In this document: positions 17,177 through 24,638 of the stretch, piece after piece
Layout of the letters: each line of letters begins with the position of its first letter
How positions within the stretch are numbered: position 1 is the first letter of the stretch
Origin: Gammaproteobacteria bacterium
GTDB lineage: Bacteria; Gemmatimonadota; Gemmatimonadetes; Longimicrobiales; Gaopeijiaceae
Length of the DNA stretch: 34,559 bases
Direction of reading: 5' to 3'
Assembly (NCBI GenBank): GCA_028819075.1
Contig: JAPPMM010000013.1
Location: forward strand, 1 to 34,559
The notes under the pieces: model-generated
The model's database searches: none
What the model was told of the DNA's origin: nothing
The model's input: the letters and a program-made list of their open reading frames with translations, nothing else
Translations under genes and position numbers: made by a program

Positions 17177-17472
17177 GCGGAGCGCCTGCCCTGCCGCACC
17201 GCGGCGTGAAAACGACGCGGGGGGTCGTTTCACGAATCCGCGCTCCGGCGATTCACGCCGGGCGTTCCGCTGATCCGCTTGCACGGTTGCGTCTTGCGGC
17301 CTCGCGGCCCGCCGGCCTGTTGCCGGACGGGCCGCATCGGCCGTGGCGGGAGCGACCCCCCTCGCCAGAGGCTCGGTACGGCATAGCGGCGAGCATGTTT
17401 TCACACCCTCGCCCCCATGCCTGGGTCGCTCCCGCAGCATCGATCCCTCCGGGAAGGGTGTCCGCTCCGTGA
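17173..17472 (+). CDS. Possible 99-aa Arg/Pro-rich protein overlapping both neighbours
   Basis: An open frame of 99 codons starts at ATG 17173 inside the upstream stop (ATGA) and ends with a TGA at 17470-17472 that overlaps the GTG start of virD4 (GTGA). The ICE-R copy (31738-32040) has the same two overlaps and a 100-codon frame. That favours a real gene. Against it: low-complexity product, many amino-acid changes between copies, and unusual codons (AAA, GTT, TCA, CGA) clustered in a 28-bp inverted repeat that is identical between copies. It may be a real small basic protein, or non-coding structured DNA that happens to stay open. Confidence 0.4.
   Translation: MSGAPALPHRGVKTTRGVVSRIRAPAIHAGRSADPLARLRLAASRPAGLLPDGPHRPWRERPPSPEARYGIAASMFSHPRPHAWVAPAASIPPGRVSAP
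17206..17435. promoter_or_regulatory. Inverted-repeat cluster upstream of virD4: candidate oriT or structured RNA (ICE-L)
   Basis: Contains hairpin A, GTGAAAACGAC/GTCGTTTCAC (17206-17233); hairpin B, GCGGCCCGCCGGC/GCCGGACGGGCCGC with one bulged A (17304-17335); long-range repeat C, GCGGGAGCGACCC (17346-17358) with GGGTCGCTCCCGC (17423-17435); and an 8-mer GTTTTCAC at 17397-17404 that is complementary to the start of hairpin A. All four recur in ICE-R. Dense inverted repeats next to the coupling-protein gene are typical of transfer origins, but no relaxase gene is beside it to confirm this. Confidence 0.5.
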
Positions 17473-19496
17473 GGCCGTGGACGCTCGTCCTCATCGGAGT
17501 CGCGCTCATGGCGCTCGCCTGGCGCGCGTTCCTCGCGCCGTTCCCCGGTCCGGGCGGTAACCCGTATCTTGACCTGATCGCCGACCGCGATCCGGGCCTC
17601 CACCGGGCGATCCACCTCTGGCACTTCATGGCGCCCGGCGTGGCCGTGTTCCTGGCCGGGTCGATCGCGCTCTCGGTCTCGCGCGTCTGGATGCGGCCGC
17701 TCGCGAGGGGGCGCAACCGAGGCAGGCTCCCGGCGTGGCCCACGTCGCCCGCCGACGACGCGCCCTCGCTCGTGATCGGCGAACTGCACCACCCAACCGC
17801 GGCCACCGAGAGCGTGCGGCCCTCCTGGCTCGTGATCCCCGAAAAGGGGCTCTACACCGGCATGCTCGTCGTCGGAGCGGTCGGCACCGGCAAGACGACC
17901 GCGTGCATGTACCCCTTCGCGCGGCAGCTCCTCTCCTGGCAAGCCGACGATCCCGGCCGCCGCGCGGGCGCGCTCGTGCTCGAAGTCAAAGGGGACTTCT
18001 GTCATCAGGTGAGGCGGATCGTCAAAGACGCCGGGCGCGGGGACGACTACCTGGAGATCGGGCTCGGCGGCTCGCTCCAGTGGAACCCGCTCGACGACCC
18101 GCTCCTCGACTCCTACTCGATGGCCTACGGCGTGGCCTCCCTCATCAACCAGCTCTTCGGCAAGTCCCGCGAACCGTTCTGGCAACAGGCGTACACGAAC
18201 CTCGTCCGGTGGATCGTCGAGCTGCATCGGCTGCTGCCGGTGGGCTGGGTCACCCTCCAGGACATCTACCGCTGCACGGTGGACGCCGAGCTCTTCGCCG
18301 AGAAGATCGGCGAGGCGAAGGCCCGCGCCCTGCGGCTATGCCCCATGCGGGCCGTCATCGCCGCCAAGGATCTGAACGCGCACAGGCAGGCGCTGGAGGA
18401 CTGGGGCTGGGAAATGGCGGGCACCGGCAAGGTGGCCTGCCGCCTCGATCCGGACCGCGCCGCGCTGCTCGCGGAGCTGAAGGTCGAACACCGGACGGAG
18501 CCGGTCTCCGGCGCCGCAGGCAGCGAGTACGCCGAGCAGGTGCAGGCCATCGAACGATGGTACCTGCACGACTGGATGGCGCTCGACGCCAAGCTCCGCA
18601 CCTCGATCGTCGAGGGGATCAGCGTCTTCCTCTCGCTCTTCGACCAGCCGGACGTGGCCGCCGTGTTCTGCCCGCTTCCGCCGGGGGACGATGCCCCGGC
18701 CAAGCGGACCGACGATGGGGAGGGCGCACCGGATGTCCAGCCCATGCCGGGGCTCCGCCGCCGACTGCCGCCGCTCAGCGACCTGATCGAGGGCGGCAAG
18801 GTTCTTGCGCTCAACATGCCCGCGGGCGCGAACCCGGCGCTGGCCCGCGCCATCGGCGTGCTGCTCAAGAACGCCTGGATGCAGGCGCTGCTCCGAAGGC
18901 CCGCGGAGGCCGCGCGGCGGCCCGAACGCTACATGCGGCCCGCCGTGTTCATCTGCGACGAATACCAGGCGTTCGCGACCGTCGGCCAGGACGATCCTTC
19001 CGGTGACGAGAAGGCGTTCGCGCTCACGCGCCAGTGCCGGTGCGTGCCCGTGGTGGCCACGCAATCGATCTCCTCGCTCCGCTCCGTGCTCCCCTCGGGC
19101 GAGGCCTGGCGCACCCTCGTCCAGACGCTCCGCACCCGGATCTTCCTGTCGCTCTCGGACGAGGCGTCGGCCAAGATCGCGTCCGAGATGTGCGGCTCCG
19201 TCATGAAGACGCAGGCCTCCTACACGTTCACCGAGACGACGGGGAGGCCCGAGTTCTCGCTGCTCTCCGGCCGCGCGGGCGGCGGGCGCGGCACCATCGG
19301 CGCGAGCAAGTCGTTCCGCCGGCAGCGGGAACCCGTGTTCACGCCGCGCGAGTTCGGACTTCTGGCCAACTACCAGGCCGTCTGCCTCCCCTACGACGGC
19401 GTCAAGTCGCTCCCGGCCACCCGCGTCTACCTGAAGCCCCACTACCTGCCGAGGACCCAGGGCTACTGGCGGCAACGGGAGGAGGGGCGGATATGA
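17469..19496 (+). CDS. virD4: VirD4/TraG coupling protein
   Basis: 675-aa DNA-pumping coupling ATPase that brings the relaxosome to the T4SS channel. GTG 17469 is chosen because the ICE-R protein begins at the homologous ATG (MKPWTLVL versus VRPWTLVL). Two N-terminal membrane segments (about 4-18 and 52-72), Walker A GAVGTGKT at 136-143, the strand GALVLEVKGDF, LQWNPLDDPL, and Walker B VFICDEYQAF near 493-502 (Asp497, Glu498). The late motif TQSISSLRSVLPSGEAW is typical of TraG/VirD4. A Glu/Asp-rich insert lies near 400-425. Stop overlaps the virB11 start (ATGA). Confidence 0.9.
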   Translation: MRPWTLVLIGVALMALAWRAFLAPFPGPGGNPYLDLIADRDPGLHRAIHLWHFMAPGVAVFLAGSIALSVSRVWMRPLARGRNRGRLPAWPTSPADDAPSLVIGELHHPTAATESVRPSWLVIPEKGLYTGMLVVGAVGTGKTTACMYPFARQLLSWQADDPGRRAGALVLEVKGDFCHQVRRIVKDAGRGDDYLEIGLGGSLQWNPLDDPLLDSYSMAYGVASLINQLFGKSREPFWQQAYTNLVRWIVELHRLLPVGWVTLQDIYRCTVDAELFAEKIGEAKARALRLCPMRAVIAAKDLNAHRQALEDWGWEMAGTGKVACRLDPDRAALLAELKVEHRTEPVSGAAGSEYAEQVQAIERWYLHDWMALDAKLRTSIVEGISVFLSLFDQPDVAAVFCPLPPGDDAPAKRTDDGEGAPDVQPMPGLRRRLPPLSDLIEGGKVLALNMPAGANPALARAIGVLLKNAWMQALLRRPAEAARRPERYMRPAVFICDEYQAFATVGQDDPSGDEKAFALTRQCRCVPVVATQSISSLRSVLPSGEAWRTLVQTLRTRIFLSLSDEASAKIASEMCGSVMKTQASYTFTETTGRPEFSLLSGRAGGGRGTIGASKSFRRQREPVFTPREFGLLANYQAVCLPYDGVKSLPATRVYLKPHYLPRTQGYWRQREEGRI

Positions 19497-20473
19497 AGCG
19501 CGCCAGCGGCGTCGGCCACCTCACTCCCTTCTTGCCGGGCCTGGAGGGTCTGCTCGGGGACCCCGAGGTCTCCGAGATCATGATCAACGGTCCCGGCAAT
19601 GTCTGGATCGAGCGGGCCGGAAGGCTGGAGCCCCACGACGCGCCGGCCCTCACCGCCGCATGGCTCCACCGCGCGGCAATCCACATCGCGCGGCCGCTCG
19701 GGCTCGATCCCGCCGCGCGGCCGATCCTGGATGCACGGCTGGAGGACGGATCGCGGGTCGCCATCTGCACCCCGCCCGCGAGTCCCGAGGTCGCGATCAC
19801 CATACGGCGGTTCGGAGGCCGCGCGTTCTCGGCCGAGGACCTCGTGCGGCTGGGCTCGCTGCCCGAAGACATCCTCGAAGCCGCCCGGAACACGCTTGCG
19901 TCCCGCCAGAACATCCTCGTCTCCGGCGGCACCGGCTCGGGCAAGACCACGCTGCTGAACGCGCTGATCGAACTGCTGCCCGAGGACGAACGCATCGTCG
20001 CGATCGAGGACACGCTCGAACTCAGGATCGACCGTGCCAACTGCCTCCGCTTCGAGGCCGGAGCCACCCTCTCAGAGACGCCCGTTGAGATCCGCGATCT
20101 GGTGCGGCACGCGCTCCGGCACCGGCCCGACCACATCGTCGTCGGCGAGGTGCGCGGCGGCGAGGCCGCCGACCTGCTGCAGGCGCTCAACACCGGCCAC
20201 GGCGGGTCGCTCACCACCATCCACGCCAACAACGCGCGCTCCGCGCTCTCGCGGCTCGCGAGCTGCGCCATGCAGGCCGGAGACGCGCTGCCCTGGGAGG
20301 TCACCTGCCGGGGCGTCGTCGACGGCATCGCGCTCGTGCTGCACGTGACCCGCCGCGACGGGCGCCGGTTCGTCGAAGAGGCGCTCGAAGTGCGCGGCTA
20401 CGACGCGGCCACCGGCCGCTGGATCACGGAACCGACATGGACCACCCAACCACCGAAGGAGGTGAACGCATGA
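19493..20473 (+). CDS. virB11: VirB11/TrbB traffic ATPase
   Basis: 326-aa hexameric cytoplasmic ATPase of the GspE/VirB11 superfamily. Early motif SEIMINGPGNVWIE, Walker A GGTGSGKT at 145-152, Asp box IVAIEDTLEL, Walker B HIVVGEVRGGEAAD (Glu219), His box GHGGSLTTIHANN. It switches the T4SS between pilus building and DNA transfer together with VirB4 and VirD4. ATG overlaps the virD4 stop; its stop overlaps the small acidic gene. Length is typical for the family. Confidence 0.92.
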   Translation: MKRASGVGHLTPFLPGLEGLLGDPEVSEIMINGPGNVWIERAGRLEPHDAPALTAAWLHRAAIHIARPLGLDPAARPILDARLEDGSRVAICTPPASPEVAITIRRFGGRAFSAEDLVRLGSLPEDILEAARNTLASRQNILVSGGTGSGKTTLLNALIELLPEDERIVAIEDTLELRIDRANCLRFEAGATLSETPVEIRDLVRHALRHRPDHIVVGEVRGGEAADLLQALNTGHGGSLTTIHANNARSALSRLASCAMQAGDALPWEVTCRGVVDGIALVLHVTRRDGRRFVEEALEVRGYDAATGRWITEPTWTTQPPKEVNA

Positions 20474-20667
20474 GAGGCATCGACCGGACCATCCGAGTCA
20501 AGACGTTCGAGGACTTCGACCGCGAACTCGCCCGCGACAGCGGCGACACGCTCGAAGTCGACGACTACCTGGCCAAGGAGTACGGCCTCTTCCCCGAGGA
20601 CGTGGGAACCGAGGACGAGATCGCGGCCGCCTGGGACGATCCGCACGGCGAGGAGGTGGACGGATGA
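20470..20667 (+). CDS. Small acidic conserved ICE protein
   Basis: 65 aa, strongly acidic, no family recognised. ATG 20470 is preceded by a strong AAGGAGGTGA and overlaps the virB11 stop; its stop overlaps the ArdC-like start. The N-terminal half (RTIRVKTFEDFDRELARDSG) is predicted helical; the C-terminal half carries FPEDVG and many Asp/Glu. The 68-aa ICE-R homologue (28528-28734) is highly similar. Acidic size and coupling to an antirestriction gene suggest a DNA-mimic or ArdC partner; this is speculation. Confidence 0.75.
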   Translation: MRGIDRTIRVKTFEDFDRELARDSGDTLEVDDYLAKEYGLFPEDVGTEDEIAAAWDDPHGEEVDG

Positions 20668-21713
20668 ACCACGACGAATACCACCGCAAGTTCGCCGACG
20701 CGATCATCGAGCAGATCAAGCAGGGCACCGCGCCGTGGCAGAAGCCGTGGGCGCCGGGCGAGCGCGTCATGCCCATGAACGTCGACACGGCCCGCTCCTA
20801 CCGGGGCGGCAACAGCCTGCACTTGGCCGCCACCCAGCAGGAGCACGGCTACGGCGACGTGCGCTGGGGCACCTACCGCCAGATCCAGGCCCAGGGCGGA
20901 CAGGTCAGAAAGGGCGAGACCGGCACCCGCATCCTGTCGTTTCAGGACCATAAGCGGATCGCCGTCACCGACGCGCAGGGTAAGCCCAGGCGGGACGCCG
21001 AGGGCAAGCGCGTCTACCGCTACGAGAAGCTCAAGACGCCGTTCGTGCGGCAGTACACCGTGTTCAACGCCGAGCAGGCCGACGGGCTGCCGGAGCGCGC
21101 GAACCCCACGCCCGAGCCCCTCTGGAAGGCGCACCGAGAGGCCGAGAAGGTCATGGAGGACGTGGGGGTTCAGGTCCGCCACGTCCAGGGCGACCGCGCC
21201 TACTACCACATGAAGCGCGACGAGATCGTGCTGCCCGAGCGCGGGCAGTTCCCATCCGCGAACCACTACTACCAGACCGCGCTCCACGAGTTGGGTCACA
21301 GTACCGGCCACCCCGAGCGGATGAACCGGGAGACGCTCGTCGAAGGGATCAAGAACGGGTTCGGGTCCCCCGACTACGCTAGGGAGGAACTCCGGGCCGA
21401 GATCAGCGCCATGATGACCGGCGAGCGCGTCGGCGTCGGGCATGACCCGAGCCGCGGCGCGGCCTACGTCGAGGGCTGGATCAAGTCGCTCGAGGAGGAT
21501 CCGCGCGAGATCCGGCGCGCCGCCGCGGACGCGCAGAGGATCTCCGACTTCGTGCTCGCGCGGCACATCGAGCGGGAGCCCGCGCGGGCTCCCGTGGACA
21601 TCACGCGGGAACCCATGGCCGTGGCCGCGACCCGCGCGCCCGGGCTTCAGCGGATCCAGGTGCCCGTCCCTCAGATCCCGACGCCCCAGCGCGGCGCCGG
21701 GCCGAGCCGCTGA
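20664..21713 (+). CDS. ardC: ArdC-like antirestriction protein with zincin domain
   Basis: 349 aa. The N-terminal 120 residues are the ArdC single-strand-DNA-binding domain (DUF1738): GTAPWQKPW, the turn MPMNVDTARSYRGGNSLHL, VRWGTYRQ, QVRKGETGTRILSF. The second half is a zincin-like metallopeptidase domain with HELGH at 208-212 and a further HPERM. ArdC proteins coat incoming single-stranded DNA and protect a conjugative element from host restriction on entry. ATG overlaps the previous stop. The C-terminal tail is Pro/Arg-rich and variable between the two copies. Confidence 0.85.
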   Translation: MNHDEYHRKFADAIIEQIKQGTAPWQKPWAPGERVMPMNVDTARSYRGGNSLHLAATQQEHGYGDVRWGTYRQIQAQGGQVRKGETGTRILSFQDHKRIAVTDAQGKPRRDAEGKRVYRYEKLKTPFVRQYTVFNAEQADGLPERANPTPEPLWKAHREAEKVMEDVGVQVRHVQGDRAYYHMKRDEIVLPERGQFPSANHYYQTALHELGHSTGHPERMNRETLVEGIKNGFGSPDYAREELRAEISAMMTGERVGVGHDPSRGAAYVEGWIKSLEEDPREIRRAAADAQRISDFVLARHIEREPARAPVDITREPMAVAATRAPGLQRIQVPVPQIPTPQRGAGPSR

Positions 21714-21719
21714 CGCACG

Positions 21720-22622
21720 ATGAGAGGTAAGGAGATGTTCGGCCGCAAGGCCGGACCGGACCCGCGCCCCGCCGCGCCACCCAGCCGCAATCCCCACCGG
21801 ATGCGGGACGGCCACCGCCGAGAATACGCCGCTGAGCGGGAGCGCGGGCCCATCTCCTTCCCCGAACGCTGCGCCGGGGCGCTGAGCGACATTGGCGTCC
21901 ACGGCGCGGTCTCGTTCCGCGACCTGGCCGAGGCCCGCTTCGGCGGGCACCCCTACACCACCCGCCGGGCGGTGGACCATTGGATCCGGGACGGACTCGT
22001 CACGGAGACGCCGGAGACGGGACCGAACGGCAACCCGTTCAGGGTCCTCACCCTCACACCTGCCGGCGTGGCCGAAGCCCGTGACCTCGCCGCCGAGCGG
22101 GGCATGGACCGGGGGCAGCGGATCGAAATCCCCCGAATCCGGTCGGCCCAAGCCGGCCACGACACCGCCGTCTACCGGGCCACCTGGAAGGAACAGGCAA
22201 GCCTGCGCAAGCAGGGCGCCACGGTGCGGCGCGTCCGGCTCGACGCCGAACTCAGGAGCGCCGTCGCGCGGGCGAGCGAGTCGGCGCGCCGGAAGGAGGG
22301 CGACCGCGCCGCCGACGCCGAGCGGCACCGCATCGCCCATGAACTCGCGCTCCCCCTCGACGACGAGGGAAGGGTGCTCTACCCGGACGCCCAGATCGAG
22401 TACGAGGACGCCGAAGGGCGCACCGGGCGCGTCAACGTCGAAGCCGTCTCCGGCGACTATCGCGAACCGGCCGTCCGCGCCAAGGCGGCCGCCGGGTTCC
22501 GGATGCATGCCAGCGGCCCGGCCGCCGCCGCGCTGCTCCGGAGACTCGGCCTCGGCCCGGGCGAGGACGGCTCCTGGCTCAGGGGTCCGGCCGACCGCGA
22601 TCCGGCCACCGTCGAACTCTGA
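21720..22622 (+). CDS. Winged-helix protein resembling replication-relaxation family
   Basis: 300 aa. Residues about 40-125 form a likely winged helix (VHGAVSFRDLAEARFGGHPY, then AVDHWIRDGLV and RVLTLTPAGVAEA). A central basic helical segment follows, then a C-terminal region VLYPDAQIEYEDAEG...VNVEAVSGDYRE..RAKAAAGF, in which acidic residues, a Glu and a Lys are spaced as in Replic_Relax-like or nuclease-like folds. My assignment is by general pattern only. ATG 21720 is not preceded by a good Shine-Dalgarno; ATG 21735 directly follows AAGGAG. The ICE-R homologue (26587-27489) has the same length and the same start context. It is one of the few candidates for a DNA-processing role in an element without a visible relaxase. 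Confidence 0.65.
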   Translation: MRGKEMFGRKAGPDPRPAAPPSRNPHRMRDGHRREYAAERERGPISFPERCAGALSDIGVHGAVSFRDLAEARFGGHPYTTRRAVDHWIRDGLVTETPETGPNGNPFRVLTLTPAGVAEARDLAAERGMDRGQRIEIPRIRSAQAGHDTAVYRATWKEQASLRKQGATVRRVRLDAELRSAVARASESARRKEGDRAADAERHRIAHELALPLDDEGRVLYPDAQIEYEDAEGRTGRVNVEAVSGDYREPAVRAKAAAGFRMHASGPAAAALLRRLGLGPGEDGSWLRGPADRDPATVEL

Positions 22623-22640
22623 GCGCACGGAGGATCGGAC

Positions 22641-22955
22641 TTGCAGCCCTGGAAGATCAGCGCGGGACTCACCGCCGCACTCACCGGAGCAACGTTCCTC
22701 CTCGGCGGAGCCCGCCTCGAGTATCTCGCGCCCCACTGGGCGCTCATCTTCGCCAGCCACGGCGCCTCGGTCGGGCTGCACGCGGCGTTCGCCGTCGTCA
22801 CCGTCTCCGCCGCCATCTACAGCGTCGCCCGCGCGACCGGGCTCGCCGACCTCGGAAGCCGCGTCGATCTCGCCGAACGTTCCGTCCGGCGCGGCGAGGG
22901 GGACGCAGATCTCACCGACGCGCTCCGCAGGGACGCCGAGGGGGACTGGGAGTGA
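22641..22955 (+). CDS. Small two-span membrane protein
   Basis: 104 aa. Starts at TTG 22641 with a GGAGG at 22629-22633; the homologous ICE-R gene uses ATG at the same codon, which supports this start. Two hydrophobic segments (about 7-25 and 38-62), then a charged cytoplasmic tail with SRVDLAERSVRRGEGD that is nearly the same in both copies. Function unknown; the position between the winged-helix gene and the Xis-like gene is conserved. Confidence 0.7.
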   Translation: MQPWKISAGLTAALTGATFLLGGARLEYLAPHWALIFASHGASVGLHAAFAVVTVSAAIYSVARATGLADLGSRVDLAERSVRRGEGDADLTDALRRDAEGDWE

Positions 22956-22961
22956 ACGCCC

Positions 22962-23351
22962 ATGAGTGAGCGAAGATCCGTCGAGGCGCTGCCCGGCACC
23001 TGGCGCAGGCGCGCGAAGGCGCTCCGCCGTTACGGAAGCGAGCCCCCGGCCGTCACGCTGGAACGCTGCGCGGCCGAACTTGAGGACACCATCGTCGAAA
23101 GGGACGAGACCACCTACTCGCTGGTCGAGGCTTCCCGCGAGAGCGGATACTCGGCCGACCACCTCGGGCGGCTCGTCCGCGACGGAAAGATCCCCAACGC
23201 CGGACGGCCCGGCGCGCCCCGGATCGCGCGCAGGGACCTGCCCCGGAAGGCCCACGTCCCGGCGGAGCCGCGACTGGCGGAGGAGCCTCGCCGGCGCGAT
23301 GTTTCGAACGCGCAGATCGTGCAGTCCATCATCGAGAGAGGAATCGAATGA
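22962..23351 (+). CDS. Excisionase-like MerR-type HTH protein
   Basis: 129 aa. Residues about 50-90 read as a small winged-helix/HTH_17 domain (YSLVEASRESGYSADHLGRL, VRDGKIPNAG, then a wing with GAPRIARRDLPRK), flanked by basic and helical segments. Its stop overlaps the integrase ATG (ATGA). A small HTH protein coupled to a tyrosine integrase is the usual recombination directionality factor, so it probably controls excision. Regulatory function alone is possible. Confidence 0.7.
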   Translation: MSERRSVEALPGTWRRRAKALRRYGSEPPAVTLERCAAELEDTIVERDETTYSLVEASRESGYSADHLGRLVRDGKIPNAGRPGAPRIARRDLPRKAHVPAEPRLAEEPRRRDVSNAQIVQSIIERGIE

Positions 23352-24514
23352 TGGCAGTCACGAAACGTGACCGGCGCGCGTACAGCGCCGGCGAGCGGGG
23401 CCGGAACCGGGTGAGGGTGTTCCCCGATCCCAAGACCGGTCTTTTCCAGATCGAGTGGCGCAACAACGGTCGAAGGCTGAGCCGGTCGCTGAGACACCGC
23501 GACTGGCAGAAGGCGAAGAAGCAGGCGGATGAGCTTGCCGCAGGCTTCTCCAGCCCGCAGGCCCGCGAGGTACGGGAGCCCGAGCCGCTCACGCTGGGGG
23601 GGCTTTTTGACATTTACGGGGAAGAGGTGACGCCCACCAAGGCGCCGTCGAGCCGGAAGTACGACCGGGCCACCATGGCGATGTTCCGCAACTTCTTTGG
23701 GGGACACCGTCAACCGGCCACGCTCTCGCAGCGCGACTGGGACCGGTTCATCCGGGCACGTCGTGCGGGCAAGGCCGGGCGCAGCCGCAGGCCCGTGGGC
23801 AACCGCACGATCCAACAGGACCTCAAGCTACTGCTCGCGATCCTGAACTGGGCCGCGAAGTCGAGGGACGAGGAGGGTAGGCTCCTCCTCGAATCCAACC
23901 CCCTCCGGGGGCTCAGGGCCCCTGCCGAGAAGAACCCGACCCGGGTGCTTCTCACCGACGCGGAGTACCAGGCATTGCTCCGGGTGTCCGAGGCGATGGA
24001 CTGGCGGTTTCGTGTGGCGCTGGTGATCGCCCACGAGACGGGGCACCGTATCGGTGCCATCCGCCAGCTCCGCTGGCCGGACATCGACATGGAGGCCGGG
24101 GTTATCCGCTGGCGCGCTGAGAACGAGAAGACCGGGTACGAGCACCGGACTCCGGTCACAGCCGAGGCGCTCGCCGTCTTGCAGGGGGCGTGGATGCAGA
24201 ACCCCAGCGGCGGGGACTCTCCCGTGCTGCCCGCGCCGAGGGACCCCTCGCGGTGCCTGGACCGGTCGCGGGTGCGCGTCTGGTGGGACAAGGCCCAGAA
24301 ACTCGCAGGGCTGGAGCCCAAGCGCGGTCGCGGCTGGCACTCGCTGAGGCGGAAGTTCGCTTCGGACCTCATGAACCAGCCGCTGAAGGTGCTCTGCGAA
24401 CTCGGAGGCTGGAAGACGGCCCAGACCGTTCTCCAGTGTTACCAGCGGGCCGACGAGGACCAGCTCAGGAAGGCCCTCGAAGACCGGCGGAGGGTTTCCA
24501 TTCCCGCTGAATAG
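23348..24514 (+). CDS. int: Tyrosine-recombinase integrase of ICE-L
   Basis: 388 aa. N-terminal arm/SAM-like domain (about 1-190) and C-terminal catalytic domain. Catalytic pattern: Arg in HETGHRIGAIRQLRW (Arg234), HSLRR at 331-335, Trp355 at the His/Trp position in LGGWKTAQTVL, and the nucleophile Tyr365 in QCYQ. All residues expected of an active phage-type integrase are present. It ends 50 bp before the 5' end of tRNA-Ile; a hairpin overlaps its stop. The ICE-R integrase is a clear homologue of similar layout but with a different C-terminal tail. Confidence 0.92.
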   Translation: MMAVTKRDRRAYSAGERGRNRVRVFPDPKTGLFQIEWRNNGRRLSRSLRHRDWQKAKKQADELAAGFSSPQAREVREPEPLTLGGLFDIYGEEVTPTKAPSSRKYDRATMAMFRNFFGGHRQPATLSQRDWDRFIRARRAGKAGRSRRPVGNRTIQQDLKLLLAILNWAAKSRDEEGRLLLESNPLRGLRAPAEKNPTRVLLTDAEYQALLRVSEAMDWRFRVALVIAHETGHRIGAIRQLRWPDIDMEAGVIRWRAENEKTGYEHRTPVTAEALAVLQGAWMQNPSGGDSPVLPAPRDPSRCLDRSRVRVWWDKAQKLAGLEPKRGRGWHSLRRKFASDLMNQPLKVLCELGGWKTAQTVLQCYQRADEDQLRKALEDRRRVSIPAE

Positions 24515-24521
24515 CGGGAAT
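24500..24521 (+). terminator. Hairpin overlapping the ICE-L integrase stop
   Basis: 9-bp perfect stem ATTCCCGCT (24500-24508) with AGCGGGAAT (24513-24521), GAAT loop. It lies at the end of the long ICE-L gene cluster. There is no T-run, so it could be a weak terminator, a transcript-stabilising stem or a recombination-site element. Confidence 0.4.
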
Positions 24522-24529
24522 CAAACAGC

Positions 24530-24558
24530 TGGAACTCGACCTCGAAATCCCGTAACTT
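24530..24558 (+). promoter_or_regulatory. Possible promoter for tRNA-Ile
   Basis: TGGAAC at 24530-24535 and TAACTT at 24553-24558, 17 bp apart, ending 6 bp before the tRNA. Both boxes are weak matches, but this is the only promoter-like sequence between the integrase and the tRNA. If real, expression of the tRNA depends on sequence next to, or belonging to, ICE-L. Confidence 0.25.
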
Positions 24559-24564
24559 CAATAG

Positions 24565-24625
<61 letters not shown>

Positions 24626-24638
<13 letters not shown>

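Larger units (their letters stand above)
7883..24564 (+). mobile_element. ICE-L: complete-looking integrative conjugative element
   Basis: Contains regulator, full set of VirB/Trb transfer genes except VirB1 and VirB7, VirD4, ArdC-like protein, Xis-like protein and integrase, all on the + strand and tightly overlapped. Boundaries are approximate: the right end lies between the integrase stop (24514) and the tRNA start (24565), the left end within 7480-7967. No direct att repeats could be found by eye. No intact relaxase gene recognised. Confidence 0.75.

Noticed and set aside
20565-23255. 896-codon open frame on the - strand opposite ardC and neighbours
   Set aside because: GC-rich genes leave long antisense frames; this one is Val/Gly/Arg-rich, has no recognisable domain and lies fully opposite well-supported genes.
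24515-24564. Inverted arms as a pure assembly artefact
   Set aside because: A mirrored assembly error would give near-identical arms; here the arms differ at many positions, have different integrase tails and different start codons. A chimeric join between two loci is still possible and is listed as the refutation of the first finding.
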